Shown piece by piece: positions 52,612-60,987 of a DNA stretch of 64,000 nt. The stretch's first letter is position 1. Each line of letters opens with the position of its first letter. The stretch is from Allorhizobium pseudoryzae. GTDB lineage: Bacteria; Pseudomonadota; Alphaproteobacteria; Rhizobiales; Rhizobiaceae. Below the pieces are notes generated by a model, which was given only the letters and a program-made list of their open reading frames with translations, did not search any database and had not been told where the DNA came from. The position numbers and the translations under genes were made by a program. The DNA lies in the NCBI RefSeq assembly GCF_011046245.1, contig NZ_CP049241.1, positions 2,434,001 to 2,498,000 of the forward strand. Direction: 5' to 3'.

Positions 52612-53507
52612 CCTCTGTTGCCCCCACTCAGGACCGCTTTCGCATCTCCTTCGAATTCTTCCCGCCGAAATCGGTGGAGATGGAGGGGCAGCTGTGGGAC
52701 ACGGCGCGCGACCTGAAGCGCTACAATCCCGATTTCGTCTCCGTCACCTATGGCGCCGGCGGCACAACCAAGGCGCCGACCTTTGCGGCTGTCGACAAGA
52801 TGATCTCCGAGGTTGGGCTTGCGACCGCCTCGCACCTGACCTGCGTCGATGCCGACAAGCAGGAGACCCATCAGGTCATCGAGGACTTGCGGGCGCTTGG
52901 CGTGCGCCACATCGTTGCACTGCGCGGCGATCCGTCGAGCGGTATCGGCACCGCCTATGTGCCGCATCCGGATGGTTATGCCAATGCAGCGGAACTGGTT
53001 TCGGCCCTGAAGGCCGATGGCAGCTTCGAAATCTCCGTCTCCGCCTATCCGGAAAAACATCCGGAAAGTGCCGACGTCTCCGCCGATATCGCGATGCTGA
53101 AGCTGAAGGCGGAAAACGGTGCGGACCGGGCGCTGACGCAGTTCTTCTTCGATAACGACGTGTTCGAACGGTACCTCAACGAAGTGCGCAAGGCGGGCAT
53201 CACGATCCCGGTGATCCCCGGCATCATGCCGATCCAGAACCTGACGCAGCTGAAGCGATTTGCCGGGCGCTGCGGATCCAGCGTTCCGGCGTTTCTGGAT
53301 GCGCGGTTCGAAGGGTATGACGACAAGCCGGAAGAGCGGGCCAAGGTCGCCGCCGATGTGGCGGCCGAGCAGGTCGAGGATCTGATCCGCCGGGGCATCC
53401 ACGAATTTCATTTCTACACGATGAACCGCGCGCCGCTGATCGCCGCCGTGCTTGATCATCTCGGACGCCTGCCCAACGAAAAGGCTCAGGCCGGGGCGGC
53501 GGCCTGA
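52608..53507 (+). CDS. metF: 5,10-methylenetetrahydrofolate reductase
   Basis: A 299-residue MetF. It starts FRISFEFFPPKSVEMEGQLW (the FEFFPP motif carries the catalytic Glu) and continues VSVTYGAGGTTKAPTFAAVD, LRGDPSSGIGT, ALTQFFFDNDVFERYLNEV (FAD/substrate loop) and PVIPGIMPIQNLTQLKRFAG, ending with the GIHEFHFYTMNRA barrel strand. It makes 5-methyl-THF, the methyl donor for MetH, from methylene-THF with FADH2. Its expression is coupled to the regulator in front; metH shares the same operator. Confidence 0.97.
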   Translation: MTSVAPTQDRFRISFEFFPPKSVEMEGQLWDTARDLKRYNPDFVSVTYGAGGTTKAPTFAAVDKMISEVGLATASHLTCVDADKQETHQVIEDLRALGVRHIVALRGDPSSGIGTAYVPHPDGYANAAELVSALKADGSFEISVSAYPEKHPESADVSADIAMLKLKAENGADRALTQFFFDNDVFERYLNEVRKAGITIPVIPGIMPIQNLTQLKRFAGRCGSSVPAFLDARFEGYDDKPEERAKVAADVAAEQVEDLIRRGIHEFHFYTMNRAPLIAAVLDHLGRLPNEKAQAGAAA

Positions 53508-53615
53508 GCCCTGTTTTCGGAGAGGGCGGTGCATGACCGCCCACACTCATTCATGAAACTGCTGTCTTGTTCATCGGGTCAATTGGCTAATCTGGCCAGG
53601 CTGCGTCCCTTGGGC

Positions 53616-53693
53616 TCAAACGAAGAGCATTGACGCGACGAAAACGAACGCTGCACCGAAGATGAGGAGATTGAAGGAATAGGTACGTCCCAT
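53616..53693 (-). CDS. 25-residue membrane peptide
   Basis: The minus-strand frame has a GGGAG ribosome site 6 bases before ATG and encodes MGRTYSFNLLIFGAAFVFVA followed by SMLFV and a stop. A short polar start is followed by a single hydrophobic helix of about 17 residues. I believe similar tiny proteins occur in other rhizobia. It is isolated between metF (108 bp away, convergent) and an AT-rich gap. Function unknown. Too short to score by ordinary gene callers. Confidence 0.6.
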   Translation of the reverse strand: MGRTYSFNLLIFGAAFVFVASMLFV

Positions 53694-53821
53694 GTCTGTC
53701 TCCCTTGCGTTAACAGCTGAAATCTAAGGGCAAGCGACGGGCTTTGCAAAGTGAATAATGTGCTGCACTGCCGCACAATGCCGGGCCGAGACGTGCTCAT
53801 GTTTTGGCTAAGATTAGGAAA

Positions 53822-53844
53822 TATAAAGGGAAAAACCCTTTATA
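53822..53844. promoter_or_regulatory. AT-rich palindrome of unknown role
   Basis: TATAAAGGG (53822-53830), AAAAA, CCCTTTATA (53836-53844): a perfect 9-bp inverted repeat. It resembles the SAM-cycle operators in its outer TATAAAG/CTTTATA arms but has a different, longer centre. It could be an operator or a weak hairpin. Confidence 0.4.
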
Positions 53845-54026
53845 AATGTGCCTAACAAACTGTGAAAAAACTTCGAGACGTTGTTAAGAAGCGTTACATT
53901 CCGTGATGAATTGCTGCACTGCCGCGATCGTGTGATCGCCTGACCTCTTCGAGGTGAGTCCGGGCTTGCGGCTTTCGCCAGGCAGATCCCCCGCTGAAAG
54001 GGTGTCAATTTATAGCCCGGAAGGAA

Positions 54027-54059
54027 GATGCCGGAACCTCTGTGCGACGCTCCGGCATC
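54027..54059 (-). terminator. Terminator-like hairpin downstream of the MltB-type gene
   Basis: GATGCCGGA (54027-54035) pairs with TCCGGCATC (54051-54059), loop 15 bases. On the minus strand it is followed by TTCCTTCC, a broken T-run. Confidence 0.5.
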
Positions 54060-54065
54060 CCGCAA

Positions 54066-55268
54066 TCAAAGTGCGTTCAAGAGAGCCTGGGTCGGCCAAC
54101 CATCCGCTGGCATGCCGAGCCGCTGCTGTTCGCGCTGCACGGCGCGGCGGGTGCCGGAGCCGAGGATGCCGTCGATTTCGCCGACATCGTGGCTTTTCGC
54201 GTCAAGCTTGGCCTGCAGCGCCTTCATCTGGTCCACGTCAAGGCCGGGCTCCGGGTTGCCCTTGAGGTAGGGCGGCGCACCGGACAGGCGGGTGGCGAAA
54301 TAGGCGGCCGATGTCGTGTAGATGAACGACTTGTTCCATTCCAGATAGATGCCGAAGTTCGGATAGGTGAGGAAGGCCGGCCCCTTGCGACCCTGGGGCA
54401 GGACGAGAGCCGCGGGGAGGGTGCCGAACTCGGTCTTGCCGTCGCGCGGCTTCACGCCGAGCTTGAACCATTCGGAGGCCGGGATCTCGTTGCCGAGGCC
54501 GGACTTTTCCCAGGGCAGGCTTTCCGGCAGTTCGACTTCCTGGATCCAAGGCTCGCCGGCGCGAAAACCGAGGCTCTTGATGAAGGAGGCGGCGGTCAGG
54601 ATCGCATCGGGCGCACTGGCCTTGACGTTCACATGCCCGTCTCCGTCGCCGTCGATGCCGTGGGCGATGATATCCTTCGGCAGCATCTGCACCTGGCCGA
54701 TTTCGCCGGCCCAGGCGCCGGTATTGGTCTGCGGGTCAAGATCGCCATGCTGCACCATCTGGGTCAGTGCCAGAAGCTGCGGACGGAAGAGTTCGGGACG
54801 GCGGCAGTCATGCGCCAGCGTCACCAGAGCGTTGCGGGTGTTGAAATCGCCCTGAACGGCACCGAAGTCGGTCTCCATGGCCCAGAAGGCGGCAATTACG
54901 CCCGGCGCAATGCCGAATTCCTTCTCGGCGCGGGAAAAGACGGAGGACAGGTCCTGCAGCTTCTTGCGGCCCATGTCGAGACGCCCCTGGCTGACGGTGC
55001 GCTGCGAGAACTCAAGGAAGGTCTGGCGGAAGACGCCCTGGGCGCGGTCGCGCGACAGGACCTTCTGGTCGATCTGGGCGCCGGCCAGTGCCTTGTCGGC
55101 GGCATCTGCCGGGACGCCCATCGACACGGCCTCGGCCTTTACGGCCTGCAGGAAGCCTGCGAGATCGCCGCCACAGGGAGCGGCTGGCGTCTGGGCGCGT
55201 GCCGGCGACAGGGCGCAGGTGGAAAGAAGAAGCGCCAGAGACAGGCGACGGAAGATCTTGGACGTCAT
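54066..55268 (-). CDS. MltB-type lytic murein transglycosylase with peptidoglycan-binding domain
   Basis: A 400-residue protein (start complementary to 55266-55268). Sec signal LSLALLLSTCALSPARAQ; catalytic region FWAMETDFGAVQGDFNTRNA with Glu132; the conserved GEIGQVQMLPKDI and NPxSF-like segments follow (DGDGHVNVKASAPDAILTAA). The C-terminal PG_binding_1 domain contains MKALQAKLDAKSHDVGEIDG. It cleaves glycan strands with formation of 1,6-anhydroMurNAc. MltB/MltF-like enzymes of this family in rhizobia are usually monocistronic. A GH25 enzyme gene lies 115 bp away on the same strand. Confidence 0.9.
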   Translation of the reverse strand: MTSKIFRRLSLALLLSTCALSPARAQTPAAPCGGDLAGFLQAVKAEAVSMGVPADAADKALAGAQIDQKVLSRDRAQGVFRQTFLEFSQRTVSQGRLDMGRKKLQDLSSVFSRAEKEFGIAPGVIAAFWAMETDFGAVQGDFNTRNALVTLAHDCRRPELFRPQLLALTQMVQHGDLDPQTNTGAWAGEIGQVQMLPKDIIAHGIDGDGDGHVNVKASAPDAILTAASFIKSLGFRAGEPWIQEVELPESLPWEKSGLGNEIPASEWFKLGVKPRDGKTEFGTLPAALVLPQGRKGPAFLTYPNFGIYLEWNKSFIYTTSAAYFATRLSGAPPYLKGNPEPGLDVDQMKALQAKLDAKSHDVGEIDGILGSGTRRAVQREQQRLGMPADGWPTQALLNAL

Positions 55269-55382
55269 TGGGTATCCTCGGTGGGACGGTGGCTTCATTT
55301 CAGCAAGATTTGTGACAGAAGAGAGGCGCTGCCTTCAAGAAATGGACACTTCGCCTGTGGATGGCTGGCAGAACGGCAGCGG

Positions 55383-56189
55383 TCACGTCTTTGCCGCAGC
55401 GACCAGCCAACGCTGCCAGTGCTCGCGTGTTCCGCTGAAGACATTGATATCTGCTTCTCCCTCGATGCCCGGGATGATGCCGGTCGATGTGTATTGCCAG
55501 AAGGCCCAGTTCCTGTCGCCATAGATCTCCTGCGGGTGGGCTGCAACCGATCGAACCCAGAATTGATAGGTGCGGAAGTGGCCGACGAGATTGTCGCGGT
55601 GGAAATCGACCGAGGTGTAGATGATTGGGCGCTTGCCATAGTACGCCTCGATGCGATCGAGGAAACGGCTCATGGCGGCACGGACCGTCTGGGGATCGGG
55701 TCGCGTCTTGCAGGTGGGGGAGGCGGGGTTCCACTCGACATCGAGCACCGGCGGCAGGCTGACGGAGGCTTTCGGCACGTTGCGGATGAACCAGTCCGCC
55801 TGCACATCCGGCTCGCCGCAGAAATAATAGAAGTGGTAGGGCGCGTGCGGAATGCCCGCTCTCGCCGCCCCGCGCCAGTTCTCCTCGAAGCTCTGGTCGA
55901 TGCGATCGGCTCCCTCCGTTGCCTTGATGAACACGAAGTCGATGCCGGAGGCTTTCACTTTGGGCCAATCGACGGAGCCGTTCCACTTGGAGACGTCGGT
56001 GCCGTGTATCTCGTGGCGATGCGGATGCCGCGCGCCAAAATCCTGCGGATCGTTGTCCTTGAACTTGCCTTGAGGAGCAGTGAGGCCGAGGGTCAAGGCA
56101 TCCGGCCCCGTGGCCGTACATCCGGAGAGTGCCAGTCCCACAGCCAGGACCAGGGAGGGTATGCGCACGATCTGGCTCCGCGATGACAT
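55383..56189 (-). CDS. GH25 lysozyme, lipoprotein
   Basis: A 268-residue protein with a lipoprotein signal (LALSGC, Cys24). The GH25 (Cellosyl-type) barrel is clear: IHGTDVSKWNGSVDWPKVK (Asp), FVFIKATEGADRID, APYHFYYFCGEPDVQADWF, PVLDVEWN (the DxE/DVE catalytic pair) and IIYTSVDFHRD. GH25 enzymes split MurNAc-GlcNAc bonds. A self-encoded, membrane-anchored lysozyme in an alphaproteobacterium suggests controlled remodelling or cell-envelope defence. It lies between the MltB gene and btaB on the same strand. Confidence 0.9.
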   Translation of the reverse strand: MSSRSQIVRIPSLVLAVGLALSGCTATGPDALTLGLTAPQGKFKDNDPQDFGARHPHRHEIHGTDVSKWNGSVDWPKVKASGIDFVFIKATEGADRIDQSFEENWRGAARAGIPHAPYHFYYFCGEPDVQADWFIRNVPKASVSLPPVLDVEWNPASPTCKTRPDPQTVRAAMSRFLDRIEAYYGKRPIIYTSVDFHRDNLVGHFRTYQFWVRSVAAHPQEIYGDRNWAFWQYTSTGIIPGIEGEADINVFSGTREHWQRWLVAAAKT

Positions 56190-56321
56190 CCAAGGACGGC
56201 GACCGGGCTCGGTATTCCGTGATTCGCCCGGTCGTGTTCCTTATCGCTGCACCGGGCGCTGTCACGCAAGGCAAAAACGGTTGAGGCAGCCATCGCCACC
56301 CAGGAGGGGCGCAAAGGCGGT

Positions 56322-56963
56322 TCAGGCGCGGCGACGCACCACCGCCTGCCAGGCATAACCGCGATAGAGCGGCAGGAAGATCATGTCCGCATCGGCGCCT
56401 TCCAGCGAGCGCTCCAGCGCTTCGGCAAGGTCGGCCCTCGGCGTTACGTGGAAACGCGTAAGCCAGGTCTGCAACCCGCTGCGGAACCATGCGGGCAACT
56501 GTTCCTGCTGGCCGAAATCGACGATGTGCAGGGAACCGCCTGCCTTTACCGCGCCAAGGGCGGTGCGGATCGCGCTCTCCCAGTCCGGGATCATCGACAG
56601 CGCATAGGAGATCATGACGCGATCAAAGCCCGCGGTGCCGAAGTCGCTCGGCGAAAACGTCGTGGCATCGGCCACCTGCAGCACCGGCTGCACCGCTTTG
56701 CCGCGGAAATTCGCCCGTGTCGTCGTCAGCATTTCCGCAGAAATATCGAGCCCGTAGAGCCTGGCCGTCGGATAGAGCTTGTGCGCCAGCATCAGGTTGC
56801 GGCCCGTGCCGCAGCCGACTTCCAGAAGCGTGCCCTTCTGCGGCACCTGCAGTTCCCGGATCGTGCGGTCGCGCCCGAGCAGGTAATATTTGCGCGTCAG
56901 ATCGTAGATGTGCCGCTGGTAGCGGTACATCCGGTCCATGCGCTCGGCGTGTTCGGCATCCAT
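56322..56963 (-). CDS. btaB: BtaB: SAM-dependent N-methyltransferase for betaine lipid (DGTS) synthesis
   Basis: A 213-residue methyltransferase with SAM motif TLLEVGCGTGRNLMLAHKLY, then ARLYGLDISAEML and GFDRVMISYALSMIPDWESA. The start MDAEHAERMDRMYRYQRHIY and DLTRKYYLLGRDRTIREL match BtaB proteins as I know them. It adds three methyl groups to diacylglyceryl-homoserine made by BtaA. ATG 56963 is chosen (a GTG at 56984 is in frame); it follows btaA by 26 bp. Each DGTS made uses three SAM here plus one in BtaA. Confidence 0.92.
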   Translation of the reverse strand: MDAEHAERMDRMYRYQRHIYDLTRKYYLLGRDRTIRELQVPQKGTLLEVGCGTGRNLMLAHKLYPTARLYGLDISAEMLTTTRANFRGKAVQPVLQVADATTFSPSDFGTAGFDRVMISYALSMIPDWESAIRTALGAVKAGGSLHIVDFGQQEQLPAWFRSGLQTWLTRFHVTPRADLAEALERSLEGADADMIFLPLYRGYAWQAVVRRRA

Positions 56964-56989
56964 CACGGGAGAGCTCGTGTCCACCGCCG

Positions 56990-58237
56990 TCAGGCCTTCT
57001 TCACGTAGATGTGGAAACCGCCATAGATGGCGGAGCGGTCCTGCAGGTTGAGGTCCTGCGAGCGCGCTTCCAGATAGGTCCACTGGTCGCGGATCGTCGG
57101 CGACAACCGGCCTTCGATGATGCTGCGCTCGGCAGCGGTGCGGAAGATCACCCGCGCGCCCGCGGCCGCGGTACGGGAGATTTCCGCCCAGAGTTCGTTC
57201 AGCTGCCGGTCGTTCATCCAGTCCTGCGCATCGAGAAGGACGTAACGATCGACCGTGCCGGCCTGCTTACCCGAGAGAAGTTCCGTGAAGGTGGCATGGT
57301 GGACGGTGACGCGATCGGCATTGTCGCGGATGGCGCGGTAATGCTCCGGCTTCAGATAGGTCGGCAGCGTGCCTTCATGCGGCTGCGGATAGCGGCGGGC
57401 AAAGGCCTGCCAGGCGAAATAGTTGTCGCGAAGCGGGAAATGGCAGGCAAGCTTTTCGAGGCGCTGGCGCAGCACCGGGGCAATCGACCCCTCGTCCGCC
57501 AGGCTTGCGAGCTCGTCATACTGCTGCGGCGGGATGCCGAGGCCGAAAAGCGAGCTCTTGCGGCCAGTGAGCCAGCGCACGAAGGGCCGGTCGAAGAGCG
57601 GGGCGATGCGATCCTCGAAAAACTGCCGCTGTTCGCGCAGCGACCTTGTCTTCGCCATCTCGGTCAGGTCCACCCCGTGCAGGCGGGCGATCAGGTGACC
57701 GGCGGCGATGAAGCGGCCGAGCAGGCCGGTGCGGTAGATGTTGCGGTCGAAGACGCTGATGCGGCGGCGGCCATTCAGCGTCCGCTTTTGCCAATAGCGG
57801 CGGGTGGCCGTATCCAGTGCAGGCGCAACGAAGGTGTCGAAGGCCTTCGAATTGCTGGCGCGTCCTTCGGTGGCGAGAAGCCGCACGACATCGGCATGGG
57901 CGGGCAGGCTCCGGAAGGCGGCAAGTTTCAGCCTGTTGAGAGCGATGTGATGCGGGTTGAGATCCACGACGTCGATCGAGGCCGGATGGTGGGAAAGATA
58001 GGCCAGCATGTTGCAGCCGCCGGAACCGATGGTGACGATGCGATGACCTGCGGCCAGTTCCATCCCCGCCATATCGACATCCGGATCTTCCCAGATCTGC
58101 GGATAGACGAGACCGGAGAACAGCAGACCGAACATCCGCTCGGAGAAGCCGCTTTTCGACAGCGCCTTGTGTTGCAGGAGTGCAGTCTTCAGTTTTCCGT
58201 TCTTCAGAAAACTGGCTTCCGGTGCAATCTCGGCCAT
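56990..58237 (-). CDS. btaA: BtaA: SAM:diacylglycerol 3-amino-3-carboxypropyl transferase
   Basis: A 415-residue protein. Recognisable BtaA blocks are GLVYPQIWEDPDVDMAGMEL, IVTIGSGGCNMLAYLSHHPA (SAM site with SGGCN), DVVDLNPHHIALNRLKLAAF, and the late YVLLDAQDWMNDRQLNELWA with ISRTAAAGARVIFRTAAE. It transfers the aminocarboxypropyl group of SAM to diacylglycerol, the first step to the phosphorus-free lipid DGTS, made when phosphate is scarce. A possible Pho-box lies 53 bp upstream. Confidence 0.95.
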   Translation of the reverse strand: MAEIAPEASFLKNGKLKTALLQHKALSKSGFSERMFGLLFSGLVYPQIWEDPDVDMAGMELAAGHRIVTIGSGGCNMLAYLSHHPASIDVVDLNPHHIALNRLKLAAFRSLPAHADVVRLLATEGRASNSKAFDTFVAPALDTATRRYWQKRTLNGRRRISVFDRNIYRTGLLGRFIAAGHLIARLHGVDLTEMAKTRSLREQRQFFEDRIAPLFDRPFVRWLTGRKSSLFGLGIPPQQYDELASLADEGSIAPVLRQRLEKLACHFPLRDNYFAWQAFARRYPQPHEGTLPTYLKPEHYRAIRDNADRVTVHHATFTELLSGKQAGTVDRYVLLDAQDWMNDRQLNELWAEISRTAAAGARVIFRTAAERSIIEGRLSPTIRDQWTYLEARSQDLNLQDRSAIYGGFHIYVKKA

Positions 58238-58289
58238 CCCCGATTCCCCGTCTCGTCATGAGCTTTTCGAAAGCCTCTAGTCGCGGCGT

Positions 58290-58307
58290 GTTGCAGTTTC
58301 ATGACGC
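58290..58307 (-). promoter_or_regulatory. Candidate Pho box upstream of btaA
   Basis: On the btaA strand the site reads GCGTCAT-GAAA-CTGCAAC, two heptamers separated by four bases, each matching CTGTCAT/C at 5 of 7. Spacing is right, distance to the ATG is 53 bp, and btaA/btaB are known PhoB targets in rhizobia. The match is imperfect. Confidence 0.35.
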
Positions 58308-58394
58308 AAACCCTGCGCAAAGCCCTGCAATTCGTGACTTTTCATTGTCACGGAAACCTGTTTGCATGCGGAACTGAGCGAAGCGGAGAAGTGA

Positions 58395-59762
58395 ATGCGC
58401 AGCGTCGGAAGCCTGTTGAAGCGTCTCGCGAAGATCGTCCTTGTGCTGTTGCTGCTCGTCGTGGCCGGCGGGCTTGTCTGGCTTTACACCATGCCGCCGG
58501 ATCTGCTGCGCGTCGGCAGCGGTTATGCCGCGAAGATCGTCTGCTCCAACGTGTTTCTTGCCGGACGCGATGAAAACGACGTGCTGGCGGAGGATGTGCA
58601 GGCGCCGGGCCATCCTCTGCTGCGGCTGATGCGGGTGTCGGTCGATCGGCCGGCACAACGGGTCTCGGCTGCCCTCCTCGGTCAGATTGCGCCGAGCGCT
58701 GCCGTCTATCGACCGGGGCTTGGATGCGCCGTGGTTCCGCAGGGCAGCACGGCTGCGGCGCTTGATCTGCCGGAGGCAGGGCCGGGCGCTGCGGTTCAGG
58801 CGGGAGCCGGTTCGTGGCCGAACGGCGAGGGTATCGAGGCAAATGCGGCTGTGGCCGCGCTTCTGGCGCGGGACGATCTGGTCGGCCCCGGCTTTCGTGC
58901 GGTCGTCGTCGTGAAGAATGGCGCCATTGTCGGCGAGCGGTATGCAGCGGGTTTTAACGACAAGACGCCGCTGCTCGGCTGGTCAATGACCAAGACGGTG
59001 AATGCCGCGTTGATTGGCCGGCTGATCGACGAGGGGCGCATGCGTCTTGATGAGCGCAACCTGATGCCGCAATGGGCAGGCGATGCGAGGCGTGACATCA
59101 CCCTTGCGCAGCTTCTCGCCATGGAAAGCGGCCTTGCCTTCAACGAGGATTACGGCACCGTCGCGGATGTCACGCGCATGCTCTACCTTCAGCCGGACAT
59201 GGCGGCCTTCACGGCCTCCCTGCCACTCGAAGGCACGCCGGGCCAGAGGTTCAGCTATTCGTCCGGCACGGCCGTTCTGCTGTCGCGCATCTGGATGGAT
59301 CGTCTGAGTGATCGGGCAACGGCGCTCGCCTTCCCGCGCGACGCGTTGTTTGCCCCGCTTGGCATGACCAGTGCCGTGATGGAGGTGGATGCGTCCGGCA
59401 CCTTCGTCGGGAGTTCGTATCTCTATGCCAGCGCGCGTGACTGGGCGCGGTTCGGCCTGTTTCTGGCTCAGAACGGCATGTGGAAGGGTGTGCGGCTTCT
59501 GCCGGATGGTTTCGTCGCGTCGATGGCTGAGCCGACCACGGCATCCGGCGGCTGGTATTCGAGGATGCAGACCTGGTTGCCGCGACCGTCCGAACGGGCG
59601 GACATGCCCGCAGACACGTTCAATCTGCAAGGGCATGATGGCCAGACGATCACCGTCATTCCGTCCCGCGGATTGGTCGTCGTGCATCTCGGGCTGACAC
59701 CCTGGTCGGCTCGCTATTCGACGATGCCCCTCACAAAGGCCATTCTCCGGGTGTATCCCTGA
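58395..59762 (+). CDS. Serine hydrolase, class-C beta-lactamase/DD-peptidase family
   Basis: A 455-residue protein with one N-terminal membrane anchor (LAKIVLVLLLLVVAGGLVWL). The SxxK nucleophile is S197-M-T-K200 (LLGWSMTKTVNAALIGRLID), the second motif YSSG lies in GQRFSYSSGTAVLLSR, and the third is near LQGHDGQTITVIPSRG (HDGQ in place of KTG/HxG). A GGAGAAGTGA leader precedes ATG. Many such proteins are esterases or D-amino-acid peptidases, not beta-lactamases. Divergent from btaA. Confidence 0.85.
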   Translation: MRSVGSLLKRLAKIVLVLLLLVVAGGLVWLYTMPPDLLRVGSGYAAKIVCSNVFLAGRDENDVLAEDVQAPGHPLLRLMRVSVDRPAQRVSAALLGQIAPSAAVYRPGLGCAVVPQGSTAAALDLPEAGPGAAVQAGAGSWPNGEGIEANAAVAALLARDDLVGPGFRAVVVVKNGAIVGERYAAGFNDKTPLLGWSMTKTVNAALIGRLIDEGRMRLDERNLMPQWAGDARRDITLAQLLAMESGLAFNEDYGTVADVTRMLYLQPDMAAFTASLPLEGTPGQRFSYSSGTAVLLSRIWMDRLSDRATALAFPRDALFAPLGMTSAVMEVDASGTFVGSSYLYASARDWARFGLFLAQNGMWKGVRLLPDGFVASMAEPTTASGGWYSRMQTWLPRPSERADMPADTFNLQGHDGQTITVIPSRGLVVVHLGLTPWSARYSTMPLTKAILRVYP

Positions 59763-59803
59763 GCCTTAGTCGCAAGCCTGCGTTGGGTGCACTTGTCTGC
59801 TGT

Positions 59804-60889
59804 TCACTCCAGAACGTGCAGCATGTCCTTGCGCTTGGCGTCAAAATAATAACCGCGCGCATAAAGCTTGATCGCATCGTCCGGATCATTGTCGGCCACC
59901 AGCCAGGCGCCGCGCAGGTACTTGATCGCGTATTTCAGGTTGGTCTCGGCATCAAGAAGACCATCCGGCGTGCCCTGGTAACCCATCGACTTCGCCGTCG
60001 CGTATTTGATCTGCATGAGGCCCCAGAAGCCGCGCTTGTTGTAGGCCTTGGGGTCATACCGGCTTTCGCGATGCACGACGCGGTGCACGAGCGATTCCGG
60101 TACGCCATACAGGCCCGCATAGCGGTGGATCAGCTTGCTCAGCGTCTCGTTGCTGGCATCGGCCGTCGTCGGAAGGGGTTCGCCCGGTGCCGGCGGGAAG
60201 AAGTCGGTCGACATGGCCGACAGCGGCTGGCGCGTCCCGGCATAGGCGACCATCGACGACGGGGTTGCCTTTTCGATCCGCGGACGTGGCGTCGGGATCG
60301 CGGTGAACGGACCGGTGACGTCGGCGGGAAGGGCGGTCGCCATCACCGGCCCGAGGGTCTGGGCGGATGGTGTCGTGGTATTCGTGGGCGCGGAAAGAGC
60401 AGACGGTGCGGCGAGCGGTTTCGTGATCGTCTGGCCGGAGGTTGCCATGTTGATCGCCTGCAGGCCGCCAGCCTGATTGACGGCCGTGGAGGCGACGGCA
60501 AGTGCGGGGACTGCGACTGGCTGACTGTTCTGGGCGATGGAATTGGCCGCGGTTTCTGCGGCGCGCTGCATGGGATCAGTTGACTGCGAGACGAGCGTGA
60601 CGCGTCCGACTTTCTGGGCTGCGCGATTGGGGGCCGCTGCGATCTGCGTGGCCGCGGCTGATGGCGCAGTCGAATCACCGGGGAGGCGGTCTGTCTTGCC
60701 GGCCGCATGGGCGGCGGTTGCCGTGGACGCATCTGCGACGGCGGTGCCTGCATCGGCAACTGTTGCGGCGGCGACATCCGTGCCTGCCTGGCTGTTGGAT
60801 GCCGTCTGAACGCTTGAGCAGCCGGAAACGGCCCCACAAATTGCCACTGCCACAATCGTGTTGCAGCCGAGAATTCGGGTTATCGCCAT
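59804..60889 (-). CDS. Lytic transglycosylase (SLT domain) lipoprotein
   Basis: A 361-residue protein starting at the ATG complementary to 60887-60889. Lipobox GAVSGCSSV; a long low-complexity Ala/Thr/Pro region (about 25-200) of variable type; then the SLT domain: SLVHRVVHRESRYDPKAYNK (catalytic Glu in HRES), GFWGLMQIKYATAKSMGYQG, and NLKYAIKYLRGAWLVADND. The long disordered spacer would let the catalytic domain reach peptidoglycan from the outer membrane. Not operonic with neighbours. Confidence 0.92.
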   Translation of the reverse strand: MAITRILGCNTIVAVAICGAVSGCSSVQTASNSQAGTDVAAATVADAGTAVADASTATAAHAAGKTDRLPGDSTAPSAAATQIAAAPNRAAQKVGRVTLVSQSTDPMQRAAETAANSIAQNSQPVAVPALAVASTAVNQAGGLQAINMATSGQTITKPLAAPSALSAPTNTTTPSAQTLGPVMATALPADVTGPFTAIPTPRPRIEKATPSSMVAYAGTRQPLSAMSTDFFPPAPGEPLPTTADASNETLSKLIHRYAGLYGVPESLVHRVVHRESRYDPKAYNKRGFWGLMQIKYATAKSMGYQGTPDGLLDAETNLKYAIKYLRGAWLVADNDPDDAIKLYARGYYFDAKRKDMLHVLE

Positions 60890-60987
60890 CGTCTCACTTT
60901 CATGAAGATGAATGTTTTCTTCCCGCCGGCACCTGACCGTTAAACATTCCATTAACGCATGACAGGCCTGTCATCAAGTCAGGGTGA

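Larger units (their letters stand above)
53694..54065. other. Intergenic region with palindrome and terminator
   Basis: This 372-bp region has no supported gene. It holds the promoter of the 25-residue peptide, a 23-bp palindrome (53822-53844) and the mltB-side hairpin (54027-54059). The central part is AT-rich. Confidence 0.5.
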
